This document shows, in pieces, positions 37,006 to 45,311 of a stretch of 64,000 nucleotides of DNA (the first letter of the stretch is position 1; each line of letters begins with the position of its first letter). The DNA comes from Thioalkalivibrio sp. ALJ3 (GTDB lineage Bacteria > Pseudomonadota > Gammaproteobacteria > Ectothiorhodospirales > Ectothiorhodospiraceae). The translations under genes and the position numbers were made by a program. The DNA lies in assembly GCF_000377205.1 (NCBI RefSeq), contig NZ_KB897906.1, positions 420,659 through 484,658 of the forward strand, read 5' to 3'. A model generated the notes under the pieces. It did not search any database. It was not told the origin of the DNA and was given only the letters and a program-made list of their open reading frames with translations.

Positions 37006-38250
37006 CTAGCGGATGTTGATGATGGTCTGGGTAACCTGATCGGCCGTGGAGATCGTCTGTGCATTCGCTTGAAAGTTGCGCTGCGCGGTGATCAGGTTCA
37101 CCAGCTCCTGAGCGATATCCACATTGGATGACTCCAGCGCCCCGGACTGAATCTGGCCCAGGTTGCCCGTACCGGGCGACGCGAACACTGGATCACCGGC
37201 GGCGAAGGTCTCGGCCCAGTTGTTGTTGCCGAGCTGCTCCAGACCCTGCGGGTTGGTGAAGTTGGCCAGCGCCACCTGTCCCAGCACGGACGACTGGCCA
37301 TTGGTGAAGCGCGCAAACACCACACCACTGGAGTCGATGTCGACCCCCGTCAGGCGGCCCGATGCAAAGCCATTCTGCCCCAGGTCATTGACGGCGAAAT
37401 CGCCACCGAACTGCGTGGTACCGGAAAAGTCGATCGTTCCTTCAATCGGGTCGGCACCGTTATCGAAACCGCCGCGTACAAAGTCGAACTCCGTATCCCC
37501 GGTCAACTGACCGGAACCGTCGAACTCGAGCCCGAACGCAGCCGGGTCGCCCTCGTCATCCACCGCCGGCTCGCCGTCGATGGTCATGAACGCAGTCCAT
37601 TCACGGTCCGCGCCCTCGTTCTTCACAAAGTAGATGCGTGCATCTCGCGAGGTCCCCAGCGAGTCGTACACGGTCAGCGAGGTCGAATAGTTGTAGGTGT
37701 CGGGATCATCGAAATCGAAGGCATCCGGATCCAGCCCCTGGGCGCTCGACTGCAGGTTGACCAGCGCCTCGATCTCGCTGGTGGCCTGGGGCGACGAGGC
37801 ACCCGTTTGCAAGCGCAGATCGCCCAACTGCCCGGTATTGAATTCGGTATCGGTACTGCCGGGGTTGATCGGTGGATAGCCCTGCAACTGCTGACCCTGG
37901 TTGTTCACCAGATTGCCGTCACGGTTCACCTGAAACTCGCCCGCGCGGGTATAGACACGATTGCCACCATCATTCATGACGAAGAAGCCCTCTCCATCGA
38001 TGGCCAGGTCGAGCCCGTTCTCGGTGAACTCCATCCGCCCCTGGGAGAACTGCTGAGTGACCGCCATCAGGCGCGATCCGCCACCAGTGGCGGTCTGGCT
38101 GACACCGCCGAAGCTCTGGGCAAAGACGTCACCGAACTCCGCCCGCGAGCGCTTGAACCCGGTGGTTCCTGCGTTGGAGACATTGTTACCGGTGGCCTGC
38201 AAATCGGCCTGCGCCGAATTCAGTCCGCTCAATCCGATATTGAAGGGCAT
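37006..38250 (-). CDS. flgE: Flagellar hook protein FlgE
   Basis: 414 residues. The N-terminal axial motif is LSGLNSAQADLQATGNNVSN and AGTTGFKRSRAEF; the C-terminal end is ELVNLITAQRNFQANAQTI and STADQVTQTIINIR. The middle domains are Asp/Glu-rich (about 160-290), consistent with a salty habitat. It is the hook subunit. A gap of 37 bp separates it from flgD. Confidence 0.96.
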   Translation of the reverse strand: MPFNIGLSGLNSAQADLQATGNNVSNAGTTGFKRSRAEFGDVFAQSFGGVSQTATGGGSRLMAVTQQFSQGRMEFTENGLDLAIDGEGFFVMNDGGNRVYTRAGEFQVNRDGNLVNNQGQQLQGYPPINPGSTDTEFNTGQLGDLRLQTGASSPQATSEIEALVNLQSSAQGLDPDAFDFDDPDTYNYSTSLTVYDSLGTSRDARIYFVKNEGADREWTAFMTIDGEPAVDDEGDPAAFGLEFDGSGQLTGDTEFDFVRGGFDNGADPIEGTIDFSGTTQFGGDFAVNDLGQNGFASGRLTGVDIDSSGVVFARFTNGQSSVLGQVALANFTNPQGLEQLGNNNWAETFAAGDPVFASPGTGNLGQIQSGALESSNVDIAQELVNLITAQRNFQANAQTISTADQVTQTIINIR

Positions 38251-38287
38251 GCTCGTCTACCTCCTGTCCATCCACCATTGGTGTCCG

Positions 38288-38959
38288 TCAACTGCTGATG
38301 CGTCGGACATCCGAGAAATTGATCTCGCCCAGGCCCCGGACCATCAGGCCGAGTCTGGAGTCGTCACCTACCGAAACGCTCTCGACGCGGGCGTCGAGAA
38401 AGACATCCACTGATTCGCTACCGGAACCGCTCTGGGCCGAGGCCCGAAACTCGTACACGCCCGGGGCCGCAGGCGTTCCGTCATCGCGCAACCCGTCCCA
38501 GGTAAACTCCTGCAGCCCTTCCCCGGCCGAGCCCAGATTCATGCTCCGTATGCGCTCACCCGTTGGGCTGTACACCTCCAGTTGCAACTGGCCGGTGGAC
38601 TGATCGAGATCGACTGCCCCGCGCACCACGCCGTCCGGCCCCAGCTCACTGAAGTCCGTCGGGACCAGCACGTCCTTGCCAACCAGGGAGGCTGCCTGCA
38701 GCGTCTGGCTCTGTCCCATGGACTGCGCCAGTTTCTCGAATGACTTGGACAGTTCCTCGATCCCGGTAACCGTCGAGAACTGCGCCATCTGCCCGATGAA
38801 TTCGCCGTTCTCCATTGGCTCGAACGGATCCTGGTTCTGTAGCTGAGTCACCATCAGCTTCAGGAAATCATCCTGGCCCAGACGATCGGTCTGCTTGTCG
38901 TCCTGTCGGGTCCGGGAAAGGCCCAGCCGATCCAGAATGTCCGGTGAAATCTGTGTCAT
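38288..38959 (-). CDS. flgD: Flagellar hook cap protein FlgD
   Basis: 223 residues. The N-terminal LGQDDFLKLMVTQLQNQDP and FEPMENGEFIGQMAQFSTV are the family signature. A C-terminal FlgD Ig-like/tudor region follows (VYSPTGERIRSMNLG, FTWDGLRDDGTPAAPGVYEF). It caps the growing hook and is not kept in the final structure. Confidence 0.95.
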   Translation of the reverse strand: MTQISPDILDRLGLSRTRQDDKQTDRLGQDDFLKLMVTQLQNQDPFEPMENGEFIGQMAQFSTVTGIEELSKSFEKLAQSMGQSQTLQAASLVGKDVLVPTDFSELGPDGVVRGAVDLDQSTGQLQLEVYSPTGERIRSMNLGSAGEGLQEFTWDGLRDDGTPAAPGVYEFRASAQSGSGSESVDVFLDARVESVSVGDDSRLGLMVRGLGEINFSDVRRISS

Positions 38960-38972
38960 GGGGCGCTCCGGT

Positions 38973-39392
38973 TTAGCCCTGGCCGATCTGCAACGTGCGC
39001 TGCAGCAGCTGGCGCGAGGTCTCCATCACCTCGACGTTCGCTTCGTAGTTGCGCGAGGCCGACATCATGTTGGCCATCTCCTCCACCACGCTGATCGCGG
39101 GTCGGAAGATGTAGCCGTCTTCATTGGCCTGCGGGTGGTTCGGCTCGTAGTGCGCCTGTGGCGGCGCGCGTGACTCGTCAATGCCCGCCACCCGTACGCC
39201 GTTAGAGGCACCGTTCGGGTCGGCCTGGTTCATCACGGTCTGAAACAGCACCTGCTTCGCTCGGTAGGCCTCGTCAGGGTTGCTCGCCACGGTATTGGCG
39301 TTCGCAAGATTCGAGGCCACCGTATTCAGTCGTACCGACTGCGCGGTCAGCGCGGAGGCCGAGGTGTTGAACAGCTTGAACAGATCACTCAC
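38973..39392 (-). CDS. flgC: Flagellar proximal rod protein FlgC
   Basis: 139 residues. The N-terminal FNTSASALTAQSVRLNTVAS and NLANANTVASNPDEAYRAK match the family. The C-terminal VVEEMANMMSASRNYEANVE and VMETSRQLLQRTLQIGQ form the terminal helix. It is 36 bp downstream of flgB. Confidence 0.95.
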   Translation of the reverse strand: MSDLFKLFNTSASALTAQSVRLNTVASNLANANTVASNPDEAYRAKQVLFQTVMNQADPNGASNGVRVAGIDESRAPPQAHYEPNHPQANEDGYIFRPAISVVEEMANMMSASRNYEANVEVMETSRQLLQRTLQIGQG

Positions 39393-39428
39393 GACATCAC
39401 TCTCCTGGTCCCGTCGTTGGCGCTCGCA

Positions 39429-39839
39429 CTAGCGCTCGCCTCGCAGGGCATCGCGGATACCGGAAACCCGGCGGTTCAGGAACTCGAGACTGCTCTGGTA
39501 CTGCAGGGAATTCTCGGCAAAGGCCGCTCGCTCGAGCTGCGGGTCCACCGTGTTGCCATCCAGAGAGGGCTGCGACGGCACGCGATAAAGCGTCTCCAGT
39601 GACCCGTTGGCACTGCCCGTCCCGCCGGGGCCGATGTGGCCCTGCTGCGTACGCGCCATCGGCAGGTTCCCGCCCTCGCCGGCCGCCGCCTGCAGCACCG
39701 ACCGAAAGTCGATGTCGCGCGCCTTGTAGTTGGGCGTGTCGGCATTCGCGATGTTCGAGGCCAACAGTTCCATCCGCTTCGCACGGACGTTAACCGCCTC
39801 CGGGAGAATACCCATCGCCTTGTCGAGAGAGAGACTCAT
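39429..39839 (-). CDS. flgB: Flagellar proximal rod protein FlgB
   Basis: 136 residues. The start at 39839 (MSLSLDKAMGILPEAV) is preferred over an ATG at 39860 because it matches the usual FlgB N-terminus. Family motifs: RMELLASNIANADTPNYKAR and a C-terminal FAENSLQYQSSLEFLNRR. It is the first gene of the minus-strand operon flgBCDEFGHIJKL and lies 78 bp after a near-perfect sigma-54 promoter (39917-39932). Confidence 0.95.
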   Translation of the reverse strand: MSLSLDKAMGILPEAVNVRAKRMELLASNIANADTPNYKARDIDFRSVLQAAAGEGGNLPMARTQQGHIGPGGTGSANGSLETLYRVPSQPSLDGNTVDPQLERAAFAENSLQYQSSLEFLNRRVSGIRDALRGER

Positions 39840-39916
39840 CCGTCGTACCCCGTCCGCCACTGGCGAACTTCAGGTTCCTCGGGACGAAACCGCTTCGCCC
39901 CGTATGACAGGGACGA

Positions 39917-39932
39917 AGCAATTGGTGTGCCA
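39917..39932 (-). promoter_or_regulatory. Sigma-54 promoter of the flgB operon
   Basis: On the minus strand: TGGCAC, five bases, TTGCT. This is the RpoN -24/-12 consensus with exact GG-GC spacing of 12. It lies 78 bp upstream of flgB and should drive flgBCDEFGHIJKL. Confidence 0.92.
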
Positions 39933-39997
39933 CTATGGGATGTCGGATATCTGAAGAGGGGCGCCGAGGTCGCGAGGGACGACCGTATGGCGAGACG

Positions 39998-40285
39998 CTA
40001 GGGAGACGCTGATTTAATCGCACGTCCGCGTTGGTGCCCCCTGTTTTCCGAGACAAGGCGCGTCGTGCAGCGGGTAGTGGTTCTACCCGCAAGCGGCGCA
40101 ACGCAGGATCGGGGAACAGGGGGCACCAACCCCACAAGCCATTGAAAGCAGGGGCTCGGCCGCCCTTGCGCGCGAACGGCGTTGCGGCTCCCTTGTGCAG
40201 AATGACTGCACGGCAGTCACCGCGCCTTGTTCCCACGCAAAAGCGACTCGAGCGCGGACGCGCGATTAAATCAGCGTCTCCCTAG
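39998..40285. mobile_element. 288-bp MITE-like repeat, copy 1
   Basis: It is bounded by CTAGGGAGACGCTGATTTAA and its inverted counterpart, extending to 33-bp terminal inverted repeats with one or two mismatches. The outer CTAG is palindromic, so a CTAG target duplication cannot be told apart from the repeat itself. Internal structures: a 15-bp perfect inverted repeat (TTGGTGCCCCCTGTT at 40031-40045 with 40115-40129) and a small hairpin CGGGTAG/CTACCCG (40071-40089). An inverted copy of the same 288-bp length lies at 63713-64000, with about nine mismatches by eye. There is no transposase gene. It ends 6 bp before the cheR stop codon and starts 65 bp beyond the flgB sigma-54 site. Confidence 0.88.
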
Positions 40286-40291
40286 GGCGTG

Positions 40292-41107
40292 TCAGCCCTT
40301 CAGGCGAAGGACGGAGCCGTACTCGGTGCGAACGGTTTCGAAGGCCTGGGTATAAGGACCCGCGGTCTCGGAAGCGCCAAGAAACAGATAGCCACCCGGG
40401 TTCATCTGACGGGCGATTCCGTCAAGAACCTGTCGCTTGGTCTCGGCGGAGAAGTAGATCAGCACATTGCGACAGAACACGATGTCGAACTTGCCCAGAG
40501 CCGCATAACTGTCGATCAGGTTGAGTTTCTGGAAACGACAGCGGCGCTGGATCTCCGGGCGCACGCGATGGCCCTCCGCCACGGTCTCGAAGAAGCGCGC
40601 CCGCCGCGCCTCGCTCAGGCCACGCACAATGCTCAGGCCGTCGTAAACGGCCCGGCGGGCGTCGTCCAGGATCTTCTCCGAAAGGTCCGTACCCATGATG
40701 GATACCGGCACGACGCGCCTGGGCCGTGACTCCTCCCACTCGGATACCACCATGGAGATGCTGTAGGCCTCCTGTCCGCTGGAGCAACCGGACGACCAGA
40801 CCTTGATCCCTGCACCCTTCTCCGCGCGCTCCGGGAGCAGGACATGACGCAGAATCTCGAAGGGGAACCCATCGCGAAACCAGGAAGTTTCATTCGTGGT
40901 CATCGCGTCGATCACACGCGTACGCAGACGCGGATTGGGCGCCTGACGCATCGCATGCAACAGCTCCGGGACACTCTTGTAACCGAACTCGTCCAGCAAT
41001 CGTGAAAGGCGACTGGACACCAGGTACTGGCGGCTGTCGCCCAGCACCAGGCCACAGCATTCGGAAAGGAAACGCGAGAACTCCTCGTAGTCGCGCGAAT
41101 CGATCAC
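40292..41107 (-). CDS. cheR: Chemotaxis protein methyltransferase CheR
   Basis: 271 residues from a GTG at 41107, chosen because AGGGA lies about 8 nt upstream and the product then begins VIDSRDYEEFSRFLSECCGL, the normal CheR N-terminus; no ATG fits. The SAM domain contains KVWSSGCSSGQEAYSI, IMGTDLSEKILDDAR and IVFCRNVLIYF. It methylates receptor glutamates. It follows cheV on the same strand after 273 bp, in which a -10-like TATACT (41229-41224) may give it its own promoter. The 288-bp repeat begins right after its stop. Confidence 0.92.
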   Translation of the reverse strand: MIDSRDYEEFSRFLSECCGLVLGDSRQYLVSSRLSRLLDEFGYKSVPELLHAMRQAPNPRLRTRVIDAMTTNETSWFRDGFPFEILRHVLLPERAEKGAGIKVWSSGCSSGQEAYSISMVVSEWEESRPRRVVPVSIMGTDLSEKILDDARRAVYDGLSIVRGLSEARRARFFETVAEGHRVRPEIQRRCRFQKLNLIDSYAALGKFDIVFCRNVLIYFSAETKRQVLDGIARQMNPGGYLFLGASETAGPYTQAFETVRTEYGSVLRLKG

Positions 41108-41380
41108 GAAGTCATCCCTGAAAGTCGACGATACGGGCAGACGGGCACGTTGATGACGAATCCTTGACAGCGTGTCGGAAAACCCGGCCGGGGAACAAGC
41201 GCGTCCCCGTGCCGCACGGGTGCAGTATACGTGCAACCACATGGACGCCGACAGCTTCCCGACGGGCGATGGATGCGGCGCGCCATGGCCGCTGATGCCC
41301 AGGTGCCCGGCAATCCGTTACCGCTCCCATGCCGCCGGGGTCGAATCGGTCGATTAACGCCAACCGCGCAGGCACCGGCT
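41108..41380. other. Intergenic leader upstream of cheR
   Basis: 273 bases without a gene. Read on the minus strand it holds a -10-like TATACT at 41229-41224, about 117 nt upstream of the cheR GTG, with no strong -35. Confidence 0.4.
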
Positions 41381-42310
41381 TCAATCCCTGCGGGTTTGGT
41401 CAAGCACGGCTTCGGCCAGTTCGTCGGGGTTGAACTTGGACAGAAACGCATCTGCCCCGGCGCGCTTGACCATATCCGTATTGAACTCGCCACTGAGCGA
41501 TGAGTGGAGCAACACCCGCAGATCTTTCAACTGATCGTTCGCACGGATCCGGGCGGTGAGGGTATAGCCGTCCATCCGCGGCATCTCGATATCCGATATC
41601 ACCATCTCGATCACTTCGTCGACGGTACCGGCCTGCGCCTGTTCCTCAAGGAAATCCAGCGCCTCGCGACCATCCTTGAACACCAGGTACTCCCAACCCA
41701 GCCCCTTGATCGCACCCTCGATCTGCTTGCGTGCAACCACCGAGTCATCCACGATCACGATCTTTCGCTGACCGTGCCGGGCCCGCTCCTCCTCGGCCTC
41801 CGCACGCACCTCGTCGGATACACGTGACGGCAACGGATTGACGATCGACAGCACCCGCTCGACGTCAATAATCTCGACCAGCTTGTTGTCGATCTCGGTG
41901 ACGGCCACCAGGAAGGATTCACGTCCGGTCCCGCGTGGCGGCGATTTCACATCTTCCCAGTTCACGTTGACGATGCGGTCGACGGCCGACACCCAGAAGC
42001 CCTGGACCGATCGGTTGAATTCGGTCACGACCACCTTGTGGTCGTCCGTCTCGCCCACCGCGGTACGCAACCCCATCGCGCGCGCCAGATCGATGATGGG
42101 GACGGTCCCGCCTCGCAGGGTGGCCACACCGCGCACAACACTCAGGGATCCCGGGATCTGCCGCAGCGGCGGAGACGGGATGACCTCGCGCACCTTGAAT
42201 ACGTTGATCCCGAAGGTCTGCGAACTCCCCAGGTGAAACAGCAGCAGTTCCATGCGGTTCTGCCCCACCAGTTGAGTACGCTGATTCACGTCGTCAATGA
42301 ATTGACTCAT
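41381..42310 (-). CDS. cheV: Chemotaxis coupling protein CheV
   Basis: 309 residues from ATG 42310 (MSQFIDDVNQRTQLVG). A CheW-like domain (about 15-160; LLLFHLGSSQTFGINVFKVR, VRGVATLRGGTVPIIDL) is followed by a receiver domain (about 180-305; IVIVDDSVVARKQIEGA, phosphoacceptor Asp in MVISDIEMPRMDGYTL). It couples receptors to CheA and can be phosphorylated for adaptation. A sigma-28-like promoter lies at 42438-42464. Confidence 0.94.
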   Translation of the reverse strand: MSQFIDDVNQRTQLVGQNRMELLLFHLGSSQTFGINVFKVREVIPSPPLRQIPGSLSVVRGVATLRGGTVPIIDLARAMGLRTAVGETDDHKVVVTEFNRSVQGFWVSAVDRIVNVNWEDVKSPPRGTGRESFLVAVTEIDNKLVEIIDVERVLSIVNPLPSRVSDEVRAEAEEERARHGQRKIVIVDDSVVARKQIEGAIKGLGWEYLVFKDGREALDFLEEQAQAGTVDEVIEMVISDIEMPRMDGYTLTARIRANDQLKDLRVLLHSSLSGEFNTDMVKRAGADAFLSKFNPDELAEAVLDQTRRD

Positions 42311-42437
42311 TGTCCTGTTCTCCCCCTCGCCCGGCGGCCGGCCACACCGACCCACCGGGCCCAGTGTGCACCGCCGGGACTGGCGCTGTCATGCCACAAA
42401 CCGCCGCTACATGCCGATTGCATGCGTTCTTGCCTCC

Positions 42438-42464
42438 ATAACGGCCGCCCGTCGCCACTCTTGA
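42438..42464 (-). promoter_or_regulatory. Probable sigma-28 promoter of cheV
   Basis: On the minus strand: TCAAGAGT, 11 nt, GCCGTTAT. Spacing equals the FliA consensus and 6 of 8 bases match in the -10. It lies about 128 nt upstream of the cheV start. Confidence 0.6.
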
Positions 42465-42483
42465 GAGGACAGACCCAACCCTC

Positions 42484-42500
42484 TGGCATGTTTTCTGCTT
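42484..42500 (+). promoter_or_regulatory. Sigma-54 promoter of flgA
   Basis: TGGCATG, four T, cTGCTT: the GG and GC of an RpoN -24/-12 promoter are 12 bp apart. It faces flgA, whose start is about 54 bp downstream. It is slightly weaker than the flgB site. Confidence 0.75.
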
Positions 42501-42553
42501 GCACAAGGACCAGAAGCCTCTTGAAGACCGACGAGCCGGTACGCACCCAGACC

Positions 42554-43288
42554 ATGAATCAGCCCATACCTCAACCTTTCGTTCGCTCCCGGTGGCTCAC
42601 GGCCGTAGTGGGTCTCATTCTGGCCGTGGTCTCCGTGACGGCACAGGCCGAGATCGAGGCAGTGGATAACATCCGTCTGGCGGCGGAGCGTTTTATCCAG
42701 GAGGAGCTCAACATTACACCGGGCGACGAAGCGGTAGAGATTCAGATCGGGCGGCTGGACAACCGCCTGCGCCTGGCCCGATGCAGCCAGGCACTGGAGA
42801 CCCGGTTCCCGCCCGGAGGACGGCGCGATGGCAATACGGCGGTCCAGGTTCAGTGCGAGGCCCCGGTGAGCTGGTCGATCTTCGTCCCGGTCACGGTCGA
42901 GCGCTATGCGGAGGTCCTGGTCGCCAGCCGCACCCTGCGGCGCCAGCACACGATCCTTCCAGGGGATCTGCGCACCAAGCGAATTCAGACTTCGCGCCAT
43001 GCAGGAAGCTATTTCGAGAACAAGAATGAGCTGGTGGGGCTGCAAACACGGCGCAATATTCGACCGGGCCAGATCCTGGGCCAGCAGCACGTCACCCAAC
43101 GCGAGGTGGTCAGCCGCGGCCAACGTGTCACGATTCTGGCCGAAAATGGCTCGGTGGTGATCCGCATGCAGGGCGAGGCACTGGAAAATGGCATCCTGGG
43201 CGATCGCGTCCGGGTCAAAAACACCTCTTCCGGGCGCGTCGTGGAAGGCGAGGTACTGGAGTCCGGACATGTACGCGTCGCGCTGTAG
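42554..43288 (+). CDS. flgA: Flagellar P-ring assembly chaperone FlgA
   Basis: 244 residues. A signal peptide lies at about 12-33 (LTAVVGLILAVVSVTAQA). An N-terminal domain carries two Cys (LARCSQALE and VQCEAPVSW). A C-terminal SAF-type domain follows, with RTLRRQHTILPGDL, TRRNIRPGQILGQQH and VRVKNTSSGRVVEGEV. It is the periplasmic chaperone for FlgI. The ATG at 42554 has a poor ribosome-binding site; a TTG about 33 nt upstream is an alternative. Confidence 0.92.
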   Translation: MNQPIPQPFVRSRWLTAVVGLILAVVSVTAQAEIEAVDNIRLAAERFIQEELNITPGDEAVEIQIGRLDNRLRLARCSQALETRFPPGGRRDGNTAVQVQCEAPVSWSIFVPVTVERYAEVLVASRTLRRQHTILPGDLRTKRIQTSRHAGSYFENKNELVGLQTRRNIRPGQILGQQHVTQREVVSRGQRVTILAENGSVVIRMQGEALENGILGDRVRVKNTSSGRVVEGEVLESGHVRVAL

Positions 43289-43355
43289 AATGGCGAGATG
43301 ACCCACAACCATCCACAAACTGTGAAGCGACTCGAATATTCACGGCTCAAGGGAC

Positions 43356-43382
43356 TACAGTTTCAGCTGATGCTGCCGCTAA
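43356..43382 (+). promoter_or_regulatory. Sigma-28 (FliA) promoter of flgM
   Basis: TACAGTTT, 11 nt, GCCGCTAA: 7 of 8 matches in each half of the FliA consensus and exact spacing. It lies about 35 bp before the flgM ATG, so the anti-sigma factor is made under its own target sigma. Confidence 0.9.
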
Positions 43383-43416
43383 CCCCTGCAGTAGAATTGC
43401 AAAAACAGGAAATCGA

Positions 43417-43734
43417 ATGATGGATATCAAAGGCCCGAACTCACCCGGCCTGCGCCCGGATGGCAATACCTCGAGCGTAAAGGGCCGCGAAGAGACGTCC
43501 CGGCCCGATGCAGGTGCCAAAGGCAATGCCTCGGCACCCGTACGTCAGGATGACTCCGTTACCCTGACCGGTGCGGCGCAGGCGATGAACGCCGCCTCCG
43601 AGGCTGCCAACAACGCCCCGTTCGACGAGGCGCGTGTCGCCGAACTGCGCGAAGCGATCTCCAATGGCCAGTACCCGGTGGACAACGAGCAGTTGGCCGA
43701 TCGCATGATCGAGCTGGAAAGCCTGTTGCGCTAA
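43417..43734 (+). CDS. flgM: Anti-sigma-28 factor FlgM
   Basis: 105 residues, with a disordered N-terminal half (Gly, Asn, Pro-rich) followed by the FlgM helices: FDEARVAELREAISNGQYPV and LADRMIELESLL. It holds FliA until the hook is complete and FlgM is exported. Two consecutive ATG codons are possible at 43417 and 43420. flgN follows after 25 bp. Confidence 0.93.
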   Translation: MMDIKGPNSPGLRPDGNTSSVKGREETSRPDAGAKGNASAPVRQDDSVTLTGAAQAMNAASEAANNAPFDEARVAELREAISNGQYPVDNEQLADRMIELESLLR

Positions 43735-43759
43735 GAGCCACTGACAGAGAACCCCGACG

Positions 43760-44245
43760 ATGTCGCCCGAACAACGCCACGCTTTCCTCCGCTCGCTGGA
43801 GGCCTCGATTCGCCTGAGCCATCAGCTGGAAGAGATCCTGCTGCAGGAGACCCGGGCCGTGGAATCGCGGGCAGCTGACAACCTGCACGACGTCGTCGCC
43901 CAGAAACAGACACTCCTGCAGGACCTGGAGACCGAGAGTCGCCGACAACGCGAGACACTCGAGGCCGCTGGCGAAACCTACACGCCCGAGGGCATCGCAC
44001 GACTGTTCAACCGCCTGGAGGGCGGCGCCGAGCTGGAGGATCACTGGCAGGCCCTGCGCCGCTCGGTGGAGCGCTGCAACACCCTCAACCAGGGAAATGC
44101 CCGCCTGATCGATCGTGACCGTCGCCGCGTGGAGCTTTCGATTCAGATCCTGCGCGGCGAGGAGCCTGGCCCGGCCCCCACCTACGACCCCTACGGCCGC
44201 ACACAGTCCGGCAGCCGGACTGGTCGGCGCATCACTCGCGCATGA
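43760..44245 (+). CDS. flgN: Flagellar export chaperone FlgN
   Basis: 161 residues, almost wholly alpha-helical with coiled-coil character (LEEILLQETRAVESRAADNL, VAQKQTLLQDLE), as in FlgN. It is a cytosolic chaperone for FlgK and FlgL. The assignment rests on helix pattern, size and the position directly behind flgM. The C-terminal 25 residues are Pro/Arg/Ser-rich and probably unstructured. Confidence 0.88.
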   Translation: MSPEQRHAFLRSLEASIRLSHQLEEILLQETRAVESRAADNLHDVVAQKQTLLQDLETESRRQRETLEAAGETYTPEGIARLFNRLEGGAELEDHWQALRRSVERCNTLNQGNARLIDRDRRRVELSIQILRGEEPGPAPTYDPYGRTQSGSRTGRRITRA

Positions 44246-44363
44246 CCCGCGCGCGCTCTGCGCGACACTCTTTCACCCTTCTCCGACCCGCACGCGGGGC
44301 TAGTATTCCGGGCCGCCGGACAGTACCGTGCGGCTTGGCCCAATAACGACAACTACGCCACGC

Positions 44364-45080
44364 ATGGACGAGACCGACTATACCGTCGACCGGCCGGAGC
44401 GGATCGCCGGCATCCTCAAGGATCTGGACCACAAGCTCACCCTCGTCAATGTCCGGCTCGATGACGATGGTCCGCTGTACAACTCCGCGTTGGTCCGCCT
44501 CGATTCCGAAACACGCGAACTCTTCCTCGACGAACTCACCCCCATCGAAGCCAATCGTCATGTAAAGGAAGGCACCCGCATCCGGGTGTTCGCCAGTCTG
44601 CGCGGCGTTGCCGTGCGTTTTTCGGCCGTCGTCTCGCGCACCGAACGCGAGGACGCTGGAGCCCTGTACGTCTGCCCCTACCCGGAAACACTGCAATACC
44701 TCCAGCGTCGCGAGACCTTTCGCGTGCACATCCCCATCAGTCAGCGCCCGGGCGTGGAATTGCAGTACGGCGACTGGGACGAACCCGGGATCGGCGATCT
44801 GGCCGACCTCTCGGTCCAGGGAATGTGCGTGGAGGTACCGCAGGAATGGGTAGACGACCTCGAGATCGGAAGCCCAATGCGTTTCGAGAACCTGCTCTTG
44901 CCGGATGTCAGTGAGCGCCTGGGCGGCGATCTCCGACTGGCCAACCGCCGCCGCAGCCCACGCGATGGCTACGTGTATGCCGGGTTCCAGATAACCGGGA
45001 TGAACCAGTGGCTGGAGCGCCAGATCAACATCGCCCTGCTCTACTACCAGCGCGAGGCACGACGACGTTCGATGGAGTGA
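44364..45080 (+). CDS. ycgR: PilZ-domain flagellar brake protein YcgR-like
   Basis: 238 residues. The N-terminal YcgR domain (about 8-105) precedes a PilZ domain (about 110-235) with the c-di-GMP motif LQRRETFRVHIPI and the DLSVQGM element (D-x-S-x-x-G). It should slow the motor when c-di-GMP is high. The ATG at 44364 (MDETDYTVD) was preferred over one at 44328. It lies 118 bp after flgN; a terminator follows at 45114-45142. Confidence 0.9.
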   Translation: MDETDYTVDRPERIAGILKDLDHKLTLVNVRLDDDGPLYNSALVRLDSETRELFLDELTPIEANRHVKEGTRIRVFASLRGVAVRFSAVVSRTEREDAGALYVCPYPETLQYLQRRETFRVHIPISQRPGVELQYGDWDEPGIGDLADLSVQGMCVEVPQEWVDDLEIGSPMRFENLLLPDVSERLGGDLRLANRRRSPRDGYVYAGFQITGMNQWLERQINIALLYYQREARRRSME

Positions 45081-45113
45081 CCGCTCAACCCACGCGGATA
45101 TACCCCGGACACG

Positions 45114-45142
45114 AAAAAAGGCCGCTTGAAGCGGCCTTTTTA
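45114..45142. terminator. Bidirectional intrinsic terminator
   Basis: AAAAAAGGCCGCTT / AAGCGGCCTTTTT with a 2-nt loop, flanked by A and T runs. It can end the ycgR transcript and, on the other strand, the tRNA-Pro/merR transcript. Confidence 0.88.
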
Positions 45143-45177
45143 ATTCACTTGAAACACTTTCTACAAGTGATTGATAT

Positions 45178-45254
45178 TGGTCGGGACGGCAGGATTTGAA
45201 CCTGCGACCCTCTGCACCCCATGCAGATGCGCTACCAGACTGCGCTACGCCCCG
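45178..45254 (-). tRNA. tRNA-Pro (anticodon GGG)
   Basis: The reverse complement folds as a 77-nt tRNA: acceptor CGGGGCG/CGTCCCG, anticodon stem TCTGC/GCAGA with loop ATGGGGT (anticodon GGG), T loop TTCAAAT, CCA encoded at 45180-45178. A -10-like TATGAT lies at 45269-45264 with a GC-rich discriminator, so it likely has its own promoter as well as read-through from merR. Confidence 0.95.
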
Positions 45255-45311
45255 AAGCCGCGAATCATATCCGATTCCCCGCCCTCACGAAAGAACCCGG
45301 TCCGCGGGGAA

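Noticed and set aside
40031..40285. 84-codon open frame inside the 288-bp repeat
   Set aside because: Comparison of the two copies shows mostly amino-acid-changing differences, so it is not under protein selection.
44300..44350. Sigma-28-like promoter before ycgR (GACAGTAC-N11-GCCCAATA)
   Set aside because: Spacing is right, but too few consensus bases match in either half.
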